Shown: in pieces, positions 33,462 to 42,201 of the stretch
Layout: each line of letters starts with the position of its first letter
Numbering within the stretch: the first letter of the stretch is position 1
Assembly: GCA_963650135.1 (NCBI GenBank)
Contig: CAVJLG010000051.1
Location: forward strand, 10,300 to 74,299
Source: HGM13006 sp963650135
Lineage (GTDB): Bacteria > Bacillota > Clostridia > Oscillospirales > Oscillospiraceae
DNA: 64,000 bases
Reading direction: 5' to 3'
Notes under the pieces: model-generated
Told to the model about the DNA's origin: nothing
What the model saw: only the letters and a program-made list of their open reading frames with translations
The model's database searches: none
Translations under genes and position numbers: made by a program

Positions 33462-34220
33462 ATGCTGAAAATAGCCATATACGGAAAGGGCGGCATCGGA
33501 AAATCCACGGTGACCAGCAATCTGGCAGCTGCCTTTGCCGCCATGGGAAAGCGCGTGATTCAAATCGGTTGTGACCCCAAGGCGGATTCTACCATCAATC
33601 TGCTGGGGGGCGAGCCGGTAGAGCCGGTGATGAACTTTATGCGCCGGACAGATCGGGACCCGGAAACCCTGGAGGAAATCTCCCGGCAGGGCTTTGGGGG
33701 CGTTCTGTGTATCGAAACCGGCGGCCCCACCCCGGGCCTGGGCTGTGCGGGCCGGGGCATTATTGCAACATTCCAGCTGTTGGAGGATTTACGGCTCTTT
33801 GAAACCTGGAAGCCGGATGTGGTGCTCTATGATGTGCTGGGGGATGTGGTCTGCGGCGGCTTTGCGGCACCCATCCGCGAGGGCTATGCGGAGAAGGTTT
33901 TGATTGTGACCTCCGGCGAAAAAATGGCGCTGTATGCGGCAAACAACATCAGCAGCGCCGTCCGGAATTTTGAAGACCGCAGCTATGCCAAGGTGTTTGG
34001 CATCGTGCTGAACCATCGGAATGTGGAAAACGAGACGGAAAAGGTACAGGCCTTTGCGGACCGCGCGGGCCTGCGCATTGTGGGCGAAATCCCTCGCAGC
34101 GATGACATTATTCGCTATGAGGACATGGGCAAGACCGTCATTGAGGGCGATCCCGGCTTGCCCATCAGCCGCCGGTTCTTTGATTTGGCGGAGCGGCTGT
34201 GGAAGGAGGAATGTCCGTGA
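33462..34220 (+). CDS. Nitrogenase-like reductase component (NifH-like), set 1
   Basis: 252 residues, close to other NifH/BchL/CfbC-type iron proteins though slightly short. P-loop YGKGGIGKST at residues 7-16, GCDPKADST switch I, the two cluster cysteines Cys95 (GPTPGLGCAGRG) and Cys131 (LGDVVCGGF), all as in NifH. It should be a homodimer bridging one [4Fe-4S] and giving ATP-driven electrons to a component-1 partner. First gene of the operon, behind AGGAG and the attenuator; the next gene overlaps by four bases. Its exact group (not NifH of diazotrophs, not BchL) is inferred from context. Confidence 0.9.
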   Translation: MLKIAIYGKGGIGKSTVTSNLAAAFAAMGKRVIQIGCDPKADSTINLLGGEPVEPVMNFMRRTDRDPETLEEISRQGFGGVLCIETGGPTPGLGCAGRGIIATFQLLEDLRLFETWKPDVVLYDVLGDVVCGGFAAPIREGYAEKVLIVTSGEKMALYAANNISSAVRNFEDRSYAKVFGIVLNHRNVENETEKVQAFADRAGLRIVGEIPRSDDIIRYEDMGKTVIEGDPGLPISRRFFDLAERLWKEECP

Positions 34221-35515
34221 ACGCGGCGTGCTATACCACACGGGAGCTGGCGGATCGGGGCCGGGAAAATCTGCCCAGCGAGCTGCAATCCGGCTGCCAT
34301 CTGATTTACAGCTCTCCGGCGACATTGGCCTTTAACTCCCCGGGAGCAGAGGGCTTTGGCGTGAAACGGGCGGGGCTTGCGATTCCGGACTCGGTGATGC
34401 TGCTGGTGGCCCCGGGCTGCTGCGGACGGAATACCTCTCTCATCAGCAGAATGCCGGAATATGACCACCGGTTCTTCTATCTCATGATGGACGAGACGGA
34501 CGTGGTCACCGGGCGGCACCTCAAAAAAATCCCCCAGGCAGTGCAGGAGGTGGTGGAAAGCCTCAGTAAGCGCCCCTCTGTGGTGATGATCTGCATTACT
34601 TGCGTGGATGCTCTGCTGGGAACGGATATGGAGCGGGTATGCCGCCGGGCGGAGGAACAGGTGGGACTTCCGGTGCGGCCCTGTTATATGTATGCTCTGA
34701 CACGAGAGGGACGGAAGCCGCCCATGGTGCATGTTCGCCAGAGCCTCTATTCTCTGCTGGAGCCGAGAAAAAAGAAAGCGACCTCTGTGAATATCCTGGG
34801 CTTTTTTGCACCGCTACAGGATGATTGCGAGCTCTATGACCTACTCCAGAGCATTGGCGTTCGGCAGATTCGGGAGGTTTCCAGGTGTAAGGACTATGCA
34901 GAATATCAATGTATGTCAGAAGCGAACTTCAACCTGGTTTTGAATCCGGAAGCGCGCTTCGCTGCCCGGGATTTTGAGGAGCGCTTGCAGATTCCATCCA
35001 TTGAGCTTCGGCGGCTGTATCAGATTGAAAAAATCCGCAGCCAGTATCGGGCGCTGGGCGCGGCATTGGGCACGGCATTCCAGGACGAAGCCATGTATCA
35101 GGAGACGCTGGAGGCCATTGCCCGGTTCCGGGAAAAGCATCCCAGATTGACCTTTGCGCTGGGCGAATGCATGAACGGCGATCCCTTTGAGCTAGCGGTG
35201 GCGCTGACCCAGATGGGCGATTCCGTCAGCGAAATCTATGGAACGGTTACGGACGAGAACTTTGTCTATGTCCAGCGGCTGGCAGAATTGGCTCCGGAGC
35301 TGCGGGTGTATTCCAACCTGGAGCCCACGATGCTGAATTGCGATTGCTCGGAGGCCCATGCGGATGTGACCATCGGCAAGGATGCGGGCTATTATCATCC
35401 CGGCTGCCCCAATCTCCCGTGGAACGAGGATGTGCAGCCCTTTGGCTATGCGGGTCTGCGTAAGCTGCTAGCCCAGCTGGACCGGGTACTTTCGGAAAAG
35501 GAGAAGGCCCTATGA
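34217..35515 (+). CDS. Nitrogenase component-1-like protein (D-type), set 1
   Basis: 432 residues from GTG 34217, which overlaps the preceding stop (GTGA) 7 bases behind AAGGAGG. Cluster-binding candidates: PGCCGRN (Cys68, Cys69) and CITCVDALLGTD (about Cys126 and Cys129), matching the CxxC..IGDD region of nitrogenase subunits. The C-terminal part adds CDCSEAH (about 375-377) and YYHPGC (about 397), possible extra ligands, before the family motif PFGYAGLRKLLAQL. It forms a likely heterodimer with the next gene product. No NifEN, Nfl or BchNB assignment is possible by eye; the substrate is unknown. Confidence 0.82.
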   Translation: MNAACYTTRELADRGRENLPSELQSGCHLIYSSPATLAFNSPGAEGFGVKRAGLAIPDSVMLLVAPGCCGRNTSLISRMPEYDHRFFYLMMDETDVVTGRHLKKIPQAVQEVVESLSKRPSVVMICITCVDALLGTDMERVCRRAEEQVGLPVRPCYMYALTREGRKPPMVHVRQSLYSLLEPRKKKATSVNILGFFAPLQDDCELYDLLQSIGVRQIREVSRCKDYAEYQCMSEANFNLVLNPEARFAARDFEERLQIPSIELRRLYQIEKIRSQYRALGAALGTAFQDEAMYQETLEAIARFREKHPRLTFALGECMNGDPFELAVALTQMGDSVSEIYGTVTDENFVYVQRLAELAPELRVYSNLEPTMLNCDCSEAHADVTIGKDAGYYHPGCPNLPWNEDVQPFGYAGLRKLLAQLDRVLSEKEKAL

Positions 35516-36561
35516 AAGGACTGAGAAAGGTAATATCTCCCTTTGCGCCGGATCAGTCCGGGGCGTCGGCGGTGCTTTATGCCCTGGGGGGAATCATCGT
35601 CATTTGCGATGCAGGCGGCTGTGCGGGCAATATCTGCGGGTTCGACGAGCCCCGATGGTTTACCCATAAAAGCGCCATTTTCAGCGCAGGCCTTCGGGAT
35701 ATGGACGCGATTCTGGGCCGGGATGACCGGCTGGTGGAAAAACTCCGAGATACGGCGGAGAAGGTCCACGGCGAGTTTGCAGCGGTGATCGGGACTCCGG
35801 TGCCTGCGGTGATTGCCACGGACTATCGGGCGCTCCGGCGAATGGCAGAGAAGAAAACGGGCCTGCCGGTAATTACCGTGGATACCGACGGCATGGAATT
35901 ATATGATGCCGGTGCGGAAAAGGCGTATTTGGCCCTGATGCAGCGGTTTGCAGAAGAGGCACTGACGGTTCAGCCAGGGCGGATTGGCGTATTGGGATTA
36001 ACCCCACTGGATTTTGGCCGTCCCAAGGATGAAATGCGTCTGCGGGATAAGCTCCAAAGCCAGGGATGGAATCAGGTCTGGTGCTATGGAAACGGTAGCC
36101 TGGAGGAAATCCGCCGGGCGTCCAGCGTGGAGAAAAACCTGGTAATTGCACCGGATGGCCTGAAAGCGGCGGAATATTTAAAGCAGAAATTTGGCACGCC
36201 CTATGAATGTACCGATCCCCTGGCAGAAGATGCGCTGGAAGGTGTGGAAATGCGCGGAAAACGGGTGCTGGTGGTGCATCAGCAGGTGCGGGCAAATACC
36301 ATTCGGACGCTGCTGGAGCAGAACGGGGCGGAAGAAGTTACCGTTGCAACCTGGTTCCTGCAAAAGCCAGAGCTGAAACGGGAGGGCGATATCCGCCTCA
36401 CCGAGGAAGACCAGCTAAAGGAACTGCTAGAGCAGGGAAATTATAACTTGCTCATCGGCGATAAAACCATGTGGGCCGTTGCGCCGGGATTCACAGGCCA
36501 GCAGATTGATCTGATCCATTTTGCGGTTTCGGGAAGGACGGAGGAGCCATGGACGGAGTAA
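35512..36561 (+). CDS. Nitrogenase component-1-like protein (K-type), set 1
   Basis: 349 residues, shorter than NifK. N-terminal PDQSGASAVLYALGG, cluster region CDAGGCAGNICGFDEPRW (Cys32, 37, 42) and AIFSAGLRDMDAILGRDD, which corresponds to the GxxxxDVVFGG...L region of nitrogenase subunits. Where nitrogenases have a cysteine in TCxxExIGDD, this protein reads GTPVPAVIATDY, so one cluster ligand is lost. ATGA overlap with the D-type gene. Its end overlaps hypF by 13 bases, tying it to the Hyp genes. Confidence 0.8.
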   Translation: MKGLRKVISPFAPDQSGASAVLYALGGIIVICDAGGCAGNICGFDEPRWFTHKSAIFSAGLRDMDAILGRDDRLVEKLRDTAEKVHGEFAAVIGTPVPAVIATDYRALRRMAEKKTGLPVITVDTDGMELYDAGAEKAYLALMQRFAEEALTVQPGRIGVLGLTPLDFGRPKDEMRLRDKLQSQGWNQVWCYGNGSLEEIRRASSVEKNLVIAPDGLKAAEYLKQKFGTPYECTDPLAEDALEGVEMRGKRVLVVHQQVRANTIRTLLEQNGAEEVTVATWFLQKPELKREGDIRLTEEDQLKELLEQGNYNLLIGDKTMWAVAPGFTGQQIDLIHFAVSGRTEEPWTE

Positions 36562-38870
36562 TTACCCGGCGCATTCGGGTATACGGCATTGTCCAGGGGG
36601 TGGGATTTCGCCCCACGGTCAGCCGCCATGCCATGGAAACCGGAATCACCGGTACGGTAGCCAACTGCGGCCCCTATGTGGAGATCTACGCCCAGGGCAC
36701 CCCGGAACAGGTTGCGGCATTCCGGGACGCATTGGAGCATCGTCCTCCCAAGCGGGCGGCAATTTTGAAGCTGGATGAAAAGAATGTGGAGGATGTACCG
36801 CGCTTTTCTACGTTTTCCATCATTGAAAGCGCCAAAACCAGCGGCGAGATTTTTATCGCCCCGGATATCGCCATTTGCGATGACTGCAAGCGGGAATTAT
36901 ATGATCCCAAGGATCGGCGGTATCTGCATCCCTTTATCAACTGTACCTGCTGCGGGCCGCGGCTGACCATTCTCGATGCACTGCCCTATGACCGGGAGCG
37001 AACCAGTATGAAGGCCTTTCCCATGTGTCCCCAGTGCGCCGAGGAATATCATAATTCCGCCACTCGGCGGTATGACGCCCAGCCGGTGTGCTGCAATGAC
37101 TGCGGCCCCCAGGTGTATTTGCTGGGGCGGCAGGAACGGGGGCGGGAAGCCATCACTGCGGCGAGAAAAACCATCGTCCAGGGGGGCATTGTGGCGGTGA
37201 AGGGCATCGGCGGCTTCCACCTGTGTTGTGATGCCACGAACCAGACGGCGGTATCCCTGCTGCGGCAGCGGAAAAAGCGCCCCATGAAGCCCTTTGCAGT
37301 GATGATGCGGAATGAACAAATGGTAGAGCGGGAGTGTCAGCTCTCGCCGGAGCAGCGGGAGATCTTAACCGGCCACCAGAAGCCGATCCTGCTGCTGGAT
37401 CGAATGGAAAACGGCAAGCTCTGCGAAGCAGTGGCGCCGGAAAATCCGCGGGTTGGCGTGATGCTGCCCTATGCGCCGGTGCAGCTCTTACTATTAGACT
37501 ATGACGATGGGCTTACGATGCCCGATTGCTTGGTGATGACCAGCGGCAACGTCAGCGGCGCGCCCATCTGCCGGGATGACCGGGATGCGGAGACGGAATT
37601 GGGCCATTTGGCCGACTGCATTTTGTCCCATGACCGGAAAATCCGCATTCGGGCTGACGATTCGGTGATGGATTTCTTCCGGGGCGGGCCTTATATGGTC
37701 CGCCGAAGCCGGGGATATGCGCCGCTTCCGGTGGTGCTGTCCGGAGAACACAAGGGGACTGTTTTGGCCATGGGCGGCGAGCTGAAAAACAGCTTTTGCA
37801 TCGGGGTCAATGATTTGTACTATCTCTCGCCCTATGTGGGGGATTTGCAGGACCTTCGGACGGTGCAGGCGCTGGAGGAAACCATTGGACGATTCCAAAC
37901 ACTGCTGGAGGCGCAGCCTCAGACGGTGGTGTGTGATTTGCATCCGGGTTATAACTCCGTGGCCATGGCAAAAGAGATGGGGCTGCCGCTGATTCAGGTG
38001 CAGCATCACTATGCCCATATTCTCTCCTGCGTGGCGGAGAACGACTACCACGCCCCGGTGATCGGCGTATCCTTTGACGGCACCGGCTATGGAACAGACG
38101 GTACCATCTGGGGCGGCGAATTGCTGCTGGCCCGGGAGGACAGCTTCCGGCGATTGGGCAGCATTCAGCCGTTTTTGCAGCTGGGGGGCGACGCCTCGGC
38201 CCGGGAGAGCTGGCGAATTGCGGTGAGCATGATCTATGCCCTGACAAAAGATCGTACCAAGACGCTAAATATCATCCGCAGGCTGCATCTGTGCGACGAA
38301 AACACTGCAAAGGTACAGCTGACCATGGCGGACCGGAACATCAATGCGGTCCGGTCCACCAGCGCAGGGCGGCTATTTGATGGGGTCAGTGCAATGTTGG
38401 GAATCCGGACGGCATCCACCTTTGAAGGAGAAGCCTCCACGGCCCTCCAGTATCGGGCAGAAGCTTGGGAAGCGGCGCGCCCGTCCATGGATACCATTAC
38501 ACCGGAAGCGCCGGAGACGGACACGGAGGGCTTCCTGACCCTTCCGACCCATCGGCTGGTGCAGGATATTTTAATCCGGCGTTTGGCGGGAGAACATCCG
38601 GACCGGCTGGCACTGGAATTCCACCGTCGGCTGGCAGGACAGATTGCCGGTGCCGTACAGGCGGCCCGGGAACAGACAAAATTATCTACCGTGGCACTCA
38701 GCGGCGGCGTATTTCAAAACCGGCTGCTGCTGGAGTTGACGGTGGGGCAGTTAGAAGCCATGGGCCTTCGGGTGCTGACTCACCACCTGGTACCGCCCAA
38801 CGACGGCGGCATTGCATTGGGCCAGGCGGTGTATGGCCTGAGACAGCTACAGAACCATGAAACAAGATAG
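36549..38870 (+). CDS. hypF: Carbamoyltransferase HypF
   Basis: 773 residues with the full HypF layout: acylphosphatase domain (RIRVYGIVQGVGFRPTVSR), two zinc fingers (CDDCKRELY near residue 110; CPQCAEEYHN near 160), YrdC domain (RQRKKRPMKPFAVMMR near 240) and Kae1-like domain (QVQHHYAHILSC near 485, GVSFDGTGYGTDGTIWGGE, LSGGVFQNRLLLE near 716). It makes carbamoyl-AMP and passes the carbamoyl to the HypE C-terminal cysteine, the source of the cyanide ligands of [NiFe]-hydrogenase. No hydrogenase gene is nearby, so the target of this chemistry is open. Confidence 0.95.
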   Translation: MDGVITRRIRVYGIVQGVGFRPTVSRHAMETGITGTVANCGPYVEIYAQGTPEQVAAFRDALEHRPPKRAAILKLDEKNVEDVPRFSTFSIIESAKTSGEIFIAPDIAICDDCKRELYDPKDRRYLHPFINCTCCGPRLTILDALPYDRERTSMKAFPMCPQCAEEYHNSATRRYDAQPVCCNDCGPQVYLLGRQERGREAITAARKTIVQGGIVAVKGIGGFHLCCDATNQTAVSLLRQRKKRPMKPFAVMMRNEQMVERECQLSPEQREILTGHQKPILLLDRMENGKLCEAVAPENPRVGVMLPYAPVQLLLLDYDDGLTMPDCLVMTSGNVSGAPICRDDRDAETELGHLADCILSHDRKIRIRADDSVMDFFRGGPYMVRRSRGYAPLPVVLSGEHKGTVLAMGGELKNSFCIGVNDLYYLSPYVGDLQDLRTVQALEETIGRFQTLLEAQPQTVVCDLHPGYNSVAMAKEMGLPLIQVQHHYAHILSCVAENDYHAPVIGVSFDGTGYGTDGTIWGGELLLAREDSFRRLGSIQPFLQLGGDASARESWRIAVSMIYALTKDRTKTLNIIRRLHLCDENTAKVQLTMADRNINAVRSTSAGRLFDGVSAMLGIRTASTFEGEASTALQYRAEAWEAARPSMDTITPEAPETDTEGFLTLPTHRLVQDILIRRLAGEHPDRLALEFHRRLAGQIAGAVQAAREQTKLSTVALSGGVFQNRLLLELTVGQLEAMGLRVLTHHLVPPNDGGIALGQAVYGLRQLQNHETR

Positions 38871-38882
38871 GGGGATACGATT

Positions 38883-39092
38883 ATGTGCGTTGGATTATCG
38901 GCAAAGGTTGTAAAGGTAACGGACGGTACGGCACTGGTGGATGCATCGGGGGCCCGGCGTGAAGTCTCTGCGGCGCTGCTGGAGGACCTGGAGCCGGGGG
39001 ATTATGTGATGGTGCATGCAGGCATTGCCATTGCGAAAATCACCGACGAGGACGAGCAGGAGTCTCGCAAGGTCATGGAGGAGCTGCTGTGA
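38883..39092 (+). CDS. hypC: Hydrogenase assembly chaperone HypC/HupF
   Basis: 69 residues beginning MCVGLSAKVVKV; the cysteine at position 2 is the essential one that binds the Fe(CN)2CO unit with HypD. Core VDASGARREVSAALLEDL then PGDYVMVHAGIAIAKI is typical. It overlaps hypD by one base. Confidence 0.93.
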   Translation: MCVGLSAKVVKVTDGTALVDASGARREVSAALLEDLEPGDYVMVHAGIAIAKITDEDEQESRKVMEELL

Positions 39093-40138
39093 TGGACAAA
39101 AGTATGCAGACAGCCCGGGAGATCATCACCGGCTATGACGGCGCACCCCTCCGGATCATGGAGGTCTGCGGCACCCATACCCATGAGATTTTCCGGCTGG
39201 GCATTCGAAAGCTGCTGCCGGAGCAGGTGGAGCTGATTTCCGGGCCGGGATGTCCGGTTTGCGTGACCCCGGTGGGGTTCATTGACGAGGCCATTTTGCT
39301 GGCGGAGGAATATGGTGTAACGGTCTGTACCTTTGGCGACCTGGTGCGGGTGCCGGGCACCGATTCCAGCTTGGCGGGAGCCCGGGCAAGGGGCGCGAAG
39401 GTCCAGGTGGTCTATGCGCCCATGGATGCGGTGGACTACGCCAAAAATCATCCGGAGGAGCAGGTTTGCTTCCTGTCGGTGGGCTTTGAAACCACCACAC
39501 CGGCCTCCTGCCTGGCGGTGGAGCTGGCCCAGAAACAGGGGCTGACGAACTTCTCCCTGCTGACCGCCAATAAAACCATGCCCATGGCGTATCAGGCGCT
39601 GAAGGGCAGTGCGGATGTGTTCCTATACCCAGGACATGTGAACGCCATTACGGGCACCAAGCTCTGCGAGCAGCTGGTAGACGAAGGGGTCAGCGGCGTA
39701 GTGGCTGGCTTTACGGCCAGCGAACTGCTGACGGCATTGGCGGCGGCACTGCAAAAGTCCAAGGAGGGGAAGCCGTTCTTTGTCAACGCCTATCCCAGAG
39801 TGGTCACCCGGGAGGGCAGCGTCAAGGCCCAGGCATTGGTGGAACAGCTCATGGAGCCCTGCGATGCACAGTGGCGGGGCCTGGGAACCATTCCCGGCTC
39901 CGGTATGCAGCTTAGAGCGGAATATGCGGCGTTTGATGCCAGACGAAAGTATCAGCTTCCCAAGGTGGAGGGACGGCCCAATCCGGCCTGCCGCTGCGGC
40001 GATGTGCTCCAGGGCAAATGTAAGAGCACCGATTGCCCACTGTTCGGCAAGGTCTGCACGCCCCAGCATCCGGTGGGGGCCTGCATGGTGTCCGGCGAGG
40101 GTGCCTGCTCGGCATATTATCAATATGGAATGGAATAG
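39092..40138 (+). CDS. hypD: Hydrogenase formation protein HypD
   Basis: 348 residues. Conserved motifs: MEVCGTHTHEIFR near residue 25, ISGPGCPVCVTP near 50, LSVGFETTTPA near 130, and a C-terminal [4Fe-4S] cysteine group (CRCGDVLQGKCKSTDCPLFG...CTPQHPVGACM). All residues known to matter in HypD are present. It is the scaffold on which Fe receives CN and CO together with HypC. It starts on the last base of the hypC stop. Confidence 0.95.
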   Translation: MDKSMQTAREIITGYDGAPLRIMEVCGTHTHEIFRLGIRKLLPEQVELISGPGCPVCVTPVGFIDEAILLAEEYGVTVCTFGDLVRVPGTDSSLAGARARGAKVQVVYAPMDAVDYAKNHPEEQVCFLSVGFETTTPASCLAVELAQKQGLTNFSLLTANKTMPMAYQALKGSADVFLYPGHVNAITGTKLCEQLVDEGVSGVVAGFTASELLTALAAALQKSKEGKPFFVNAYPRVVTREGSVKAQALVEQLMEPCDAQWRGLGTIPGSGMQLRAEYAAFDARRKYQLPKVEGRPNPACRCGDVLQGKCKSTDCPLFGKVCTPQHPVGACMVSGEGACSAYYQYGME

Positions 40139-40151
40139 GAGAGACGGTATC

Positions 40152-41159
40152 ATGGCAAACGAAACAGTAACCCTGGCCCATGGCGCAGGCGGCACCCAGA
40201 CGGCCCAGCTCATTGACCGGGTGTTTAAGGCACATTTTGCAAACCCCAGCCTTACCGCAGACGATGCGGCGGTGTTGGAGGCGCCCAAGGGGAAAATGGC
40301 AATGACTACAGATGGCTTTATCGTCTCTCCGGCGTTTTTCCCGGGCGGTAATATCGGCAAGCTGTCCATCTGCGGCACGGTGAACGATCTTGCATGTATG
40401 GGTGCAAAGCCCAAGTATCTCTCCTGTGCGTTCGTTATTGAAGAGGGCTTCCCTATGGACAAGCTGGAGGAGATTGCGGCGGCCATGGAGAAAACCGCCA
40501 AGGAGGCCGGTGTGCAGATTGTGTCCGGCGACACCAAGGTGGCAGGCAAGGGCCAGGTGGACGGTGTATTTATCACCACCACCGGCGTGGGGGAGATCCT
40601 GCACGGGGTGGAAACCGGTGGTGCAAAGGCGCAGCACGGCGATGCGATTATCGTTACCGGCGACGTGGGCCGTCACGGCTGCACGATTCTGCTTTCCCGG
40701 GATGATTTTGGCATTGAAGCGGATGTAACAAGTGACTGCGCTCCGCTGTGGGGTACGGTGGAAGCGATGCTGAATGTGACCCATGAGATCCATGTGATCC
40801 GGGATGCTACCCGAGGCGGTGTTGGCACGGTGCTCTATGAGATTGCCGGGCAGAGCGGTGTTGGCATTCGGCTGCATGCCGGTGCGGTTCCGGTTGCGCC
40901 GGAGGTGAAGGGCGTGTGCGGCATGCTGGGGCTGGAGCCGTTATATCTGGCATGCGAAGGCCGACTGGTGATTTTTGCGCCCAAGGATCAGGCGGAACAG
41001 CTGGTGGCGGTCCTGCGGCAGCAGCCCTATTCCGGCAATGCGGCAATCATTGGCGAGGTAACGGAAGAGCAGGTGGGCCGAGTGGTGATGGAGACGGAAA
41101 TCGGCACCCAGACGCTGCTGCCCCAGCCCAACGGAGAGCTGCTGCCCCGTATCTGCTAA
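40152..41159 (+). CDS. hypE: Hydrogenase expression/formation protein HypE
   Basis: 335 residues, AIRS/PurM-like ATPase. N-terminal LAHGAGGTQTAQLI, ATP site MTTDGFIVSPAFFPGG, and the family ending LPRIC with the C-terminal cysteine that is carbamoylated by HypF and dehydrated to thiocyanate. The intact cysteine means cyanide formation should work. 13 bases after hypD. HypA and HypB, the nickel inserters, are absent from this operon. Confidence 0.95.
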   Translation: MANETVTLAHGAGGTQTAQLIDRVFKAHFANPSLTADDAAVLEAPKGKMAMTTDGFIVSPAFFPGGNIGKLSICGTVNDLACMGAKPKYLSCAFVIEEGFPMDKLEEIAAAMEKTAKEAGVQIVSGDTKVAGKGQVDGVFITTTGVGEILHGVETGGAKAQHGDAIIVTGDVGRHGCTILLSRDDFGIEADVTSDCAPLWGTVEAMLNVTHEIHVIRDATRGGVGTVLYEIAGQSGVGIRLHAGAVPVAPEVKGVCGMLGLEPLYLACEGRLVIFAPKDQAEQLVAVLRQQPYSGNAAIIGEVTEEQVGRVVMETEIGTQTLLPQPNGELLPRIC

Positions 41160-41173
41160 GAGGAGGAAACGGC

Positions 41174-41440
41174 ATGGAAACAAGAGTTGCGGTGATTTCC
41201 ATCATTATAGAAGAGGGGGCTTCCACTGAGGCTCTGAATCAGCGGCTGCATGCGGCGGCACCCTACATCATTGGGCGGATGGGCATTCCCTACCGCAAGC
41301 GGGGCATCAATATCATCAGCGTTGCCATTGACGCGCCGCAGCCGGTAATCAGCGCGCTGTCCGGTCAGATTGGCAGCTTACCGGGGGTGTCCACCAAGAC
41401 CGCCTATTCCTCGGTGATTGCCCAGGAGGATGACGCATGA
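41174..41440 (+). CDS. TM1266-type iron-only hydrogenase system regulator (ACT-like)
   Basis: 88 residues, a small ACT/NikR-C-like fold: TRVAVISIIIEEGASTEALN, IIGRMGIPYRKRGINIISVA and GSLPGVSTKTAYSSV. This family is usually encoded next to HydE/F/G maturases of [FeFe]-hydrogenase and is called a putative regulator; its ligand is unknown. Here it sits between hypE and the second NifH-like gene. AGGAGG precedes the ATG and its stop overlaps the next start (ATGA). Confidence 0.85.
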   Translation: METRVAVISIIIEEGASTEALNQRLHAAAPYIIGRMGIPYRKRGINIISVAIDAPQPVISALSGQIGSLPGVSTKTAYSSVIAQEDDA

Positions 41441-42201
41441 AAAAGCTGGCGATTTACGGAAAGGGCGGGATTGGAAAGTCCACCACCGTTTCCAATGTGG
41501 CGGCGGCATTGGCGCAGCAGGGGCTTCGGGTGATGCAAATCGGCTGTGACCCCAAGGCGGATTCTACCATCACCCTGCGCCATGGGCAGCAGCTGACAAC
41601 CGTGCTGGAGCTGGTACGGAGCGGCAACCTGAATCCCAAGCTGGAGGACATGGTGCTGGAGGGCTATAGCGGCGTTCTGTGCGTGGAAGCCGGCGGCCCG
41701 ACACCCGGACTGGGCTGCGCCGGACGGGGCATTATTGCGGCGCTGGAAAAGCTGGAGGCCGCGGGGGCTTATGAGGTCTATCAGCCTGATGTGGTGCTTT
41801 ATGACGTATTGGGAGATGTGGTCTGCGGCGGCTTTACCATGCCTATGCGCAGCGGCTATGCAGACGCGGTGTATATCCTCACGTCCGGAGAGAATATGGC
41901 GATTCATGCGGCGGCAAACATTGCTTCGGCAGTGGAGCGGTTCCAGGGCCGGGGCTATGCAAAGCTGGGCGGATTTCTTCTGAACCGCCGGAATGTCAAG
42001 CGGGAGGAAGAAAAGGTAGAAGAGCTGGCGGAGGATTTCCACAGTCAGATTCTCTACCGCCTGCCCCACTGCGACCTGGTGCCTGAGGCGGAGGAGCAGG
42101 GCAAAACCGTATTGGAGGCCGATCCGGACAGCCAAATGGCGGAGGAATACCGGGCATTGGCGCGCATCCTGATGAAAGAACTGGAGGGCATGCCATGCTG
42201 A
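41437..42201 (+). CDS. Nitrogenase-like reductase component (NifH-like), set 2
   Basis: 254 residues, clearly related to the set-1 reductase. P-loop YGKGGIGKST at residues 7-16, GCDPKADST, cluster cysteines Cys94 (GPTPGLGCAGRG) and Cys130 (GDVVCGGF). The middle and C-terminal regions (RHGQQLTTVLELV, PHCDLVPEAEEQGK) differ from set 1, so the two reductases probably serve different partners. The two overlaps (with the TM1266 gene and with the next gene) show coupled translation. Confidence 0.9.
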   Translation: MKKLAIYGKGGIGKSTTVSNVAAALAQQGLRVMQIGCDPKADSTITLRHGQQLTTVLELVRSGNLNPKLEDMVLEGYSGVLCVEAGGPTPGLGCAGRGIIAALEKLEAAGAYEVYQPDVVLYDVLGDVVCGGFTMPMRSGYADAVYILTSGENMAIHAAANIASAVERFQGRGYAKLGGFLLNRRNVKREEEKVEELAEDFHSQILYRLPHCDLVPEAEEQGKTVLEADPDSQMAEEYRALARILMKELEGMPC

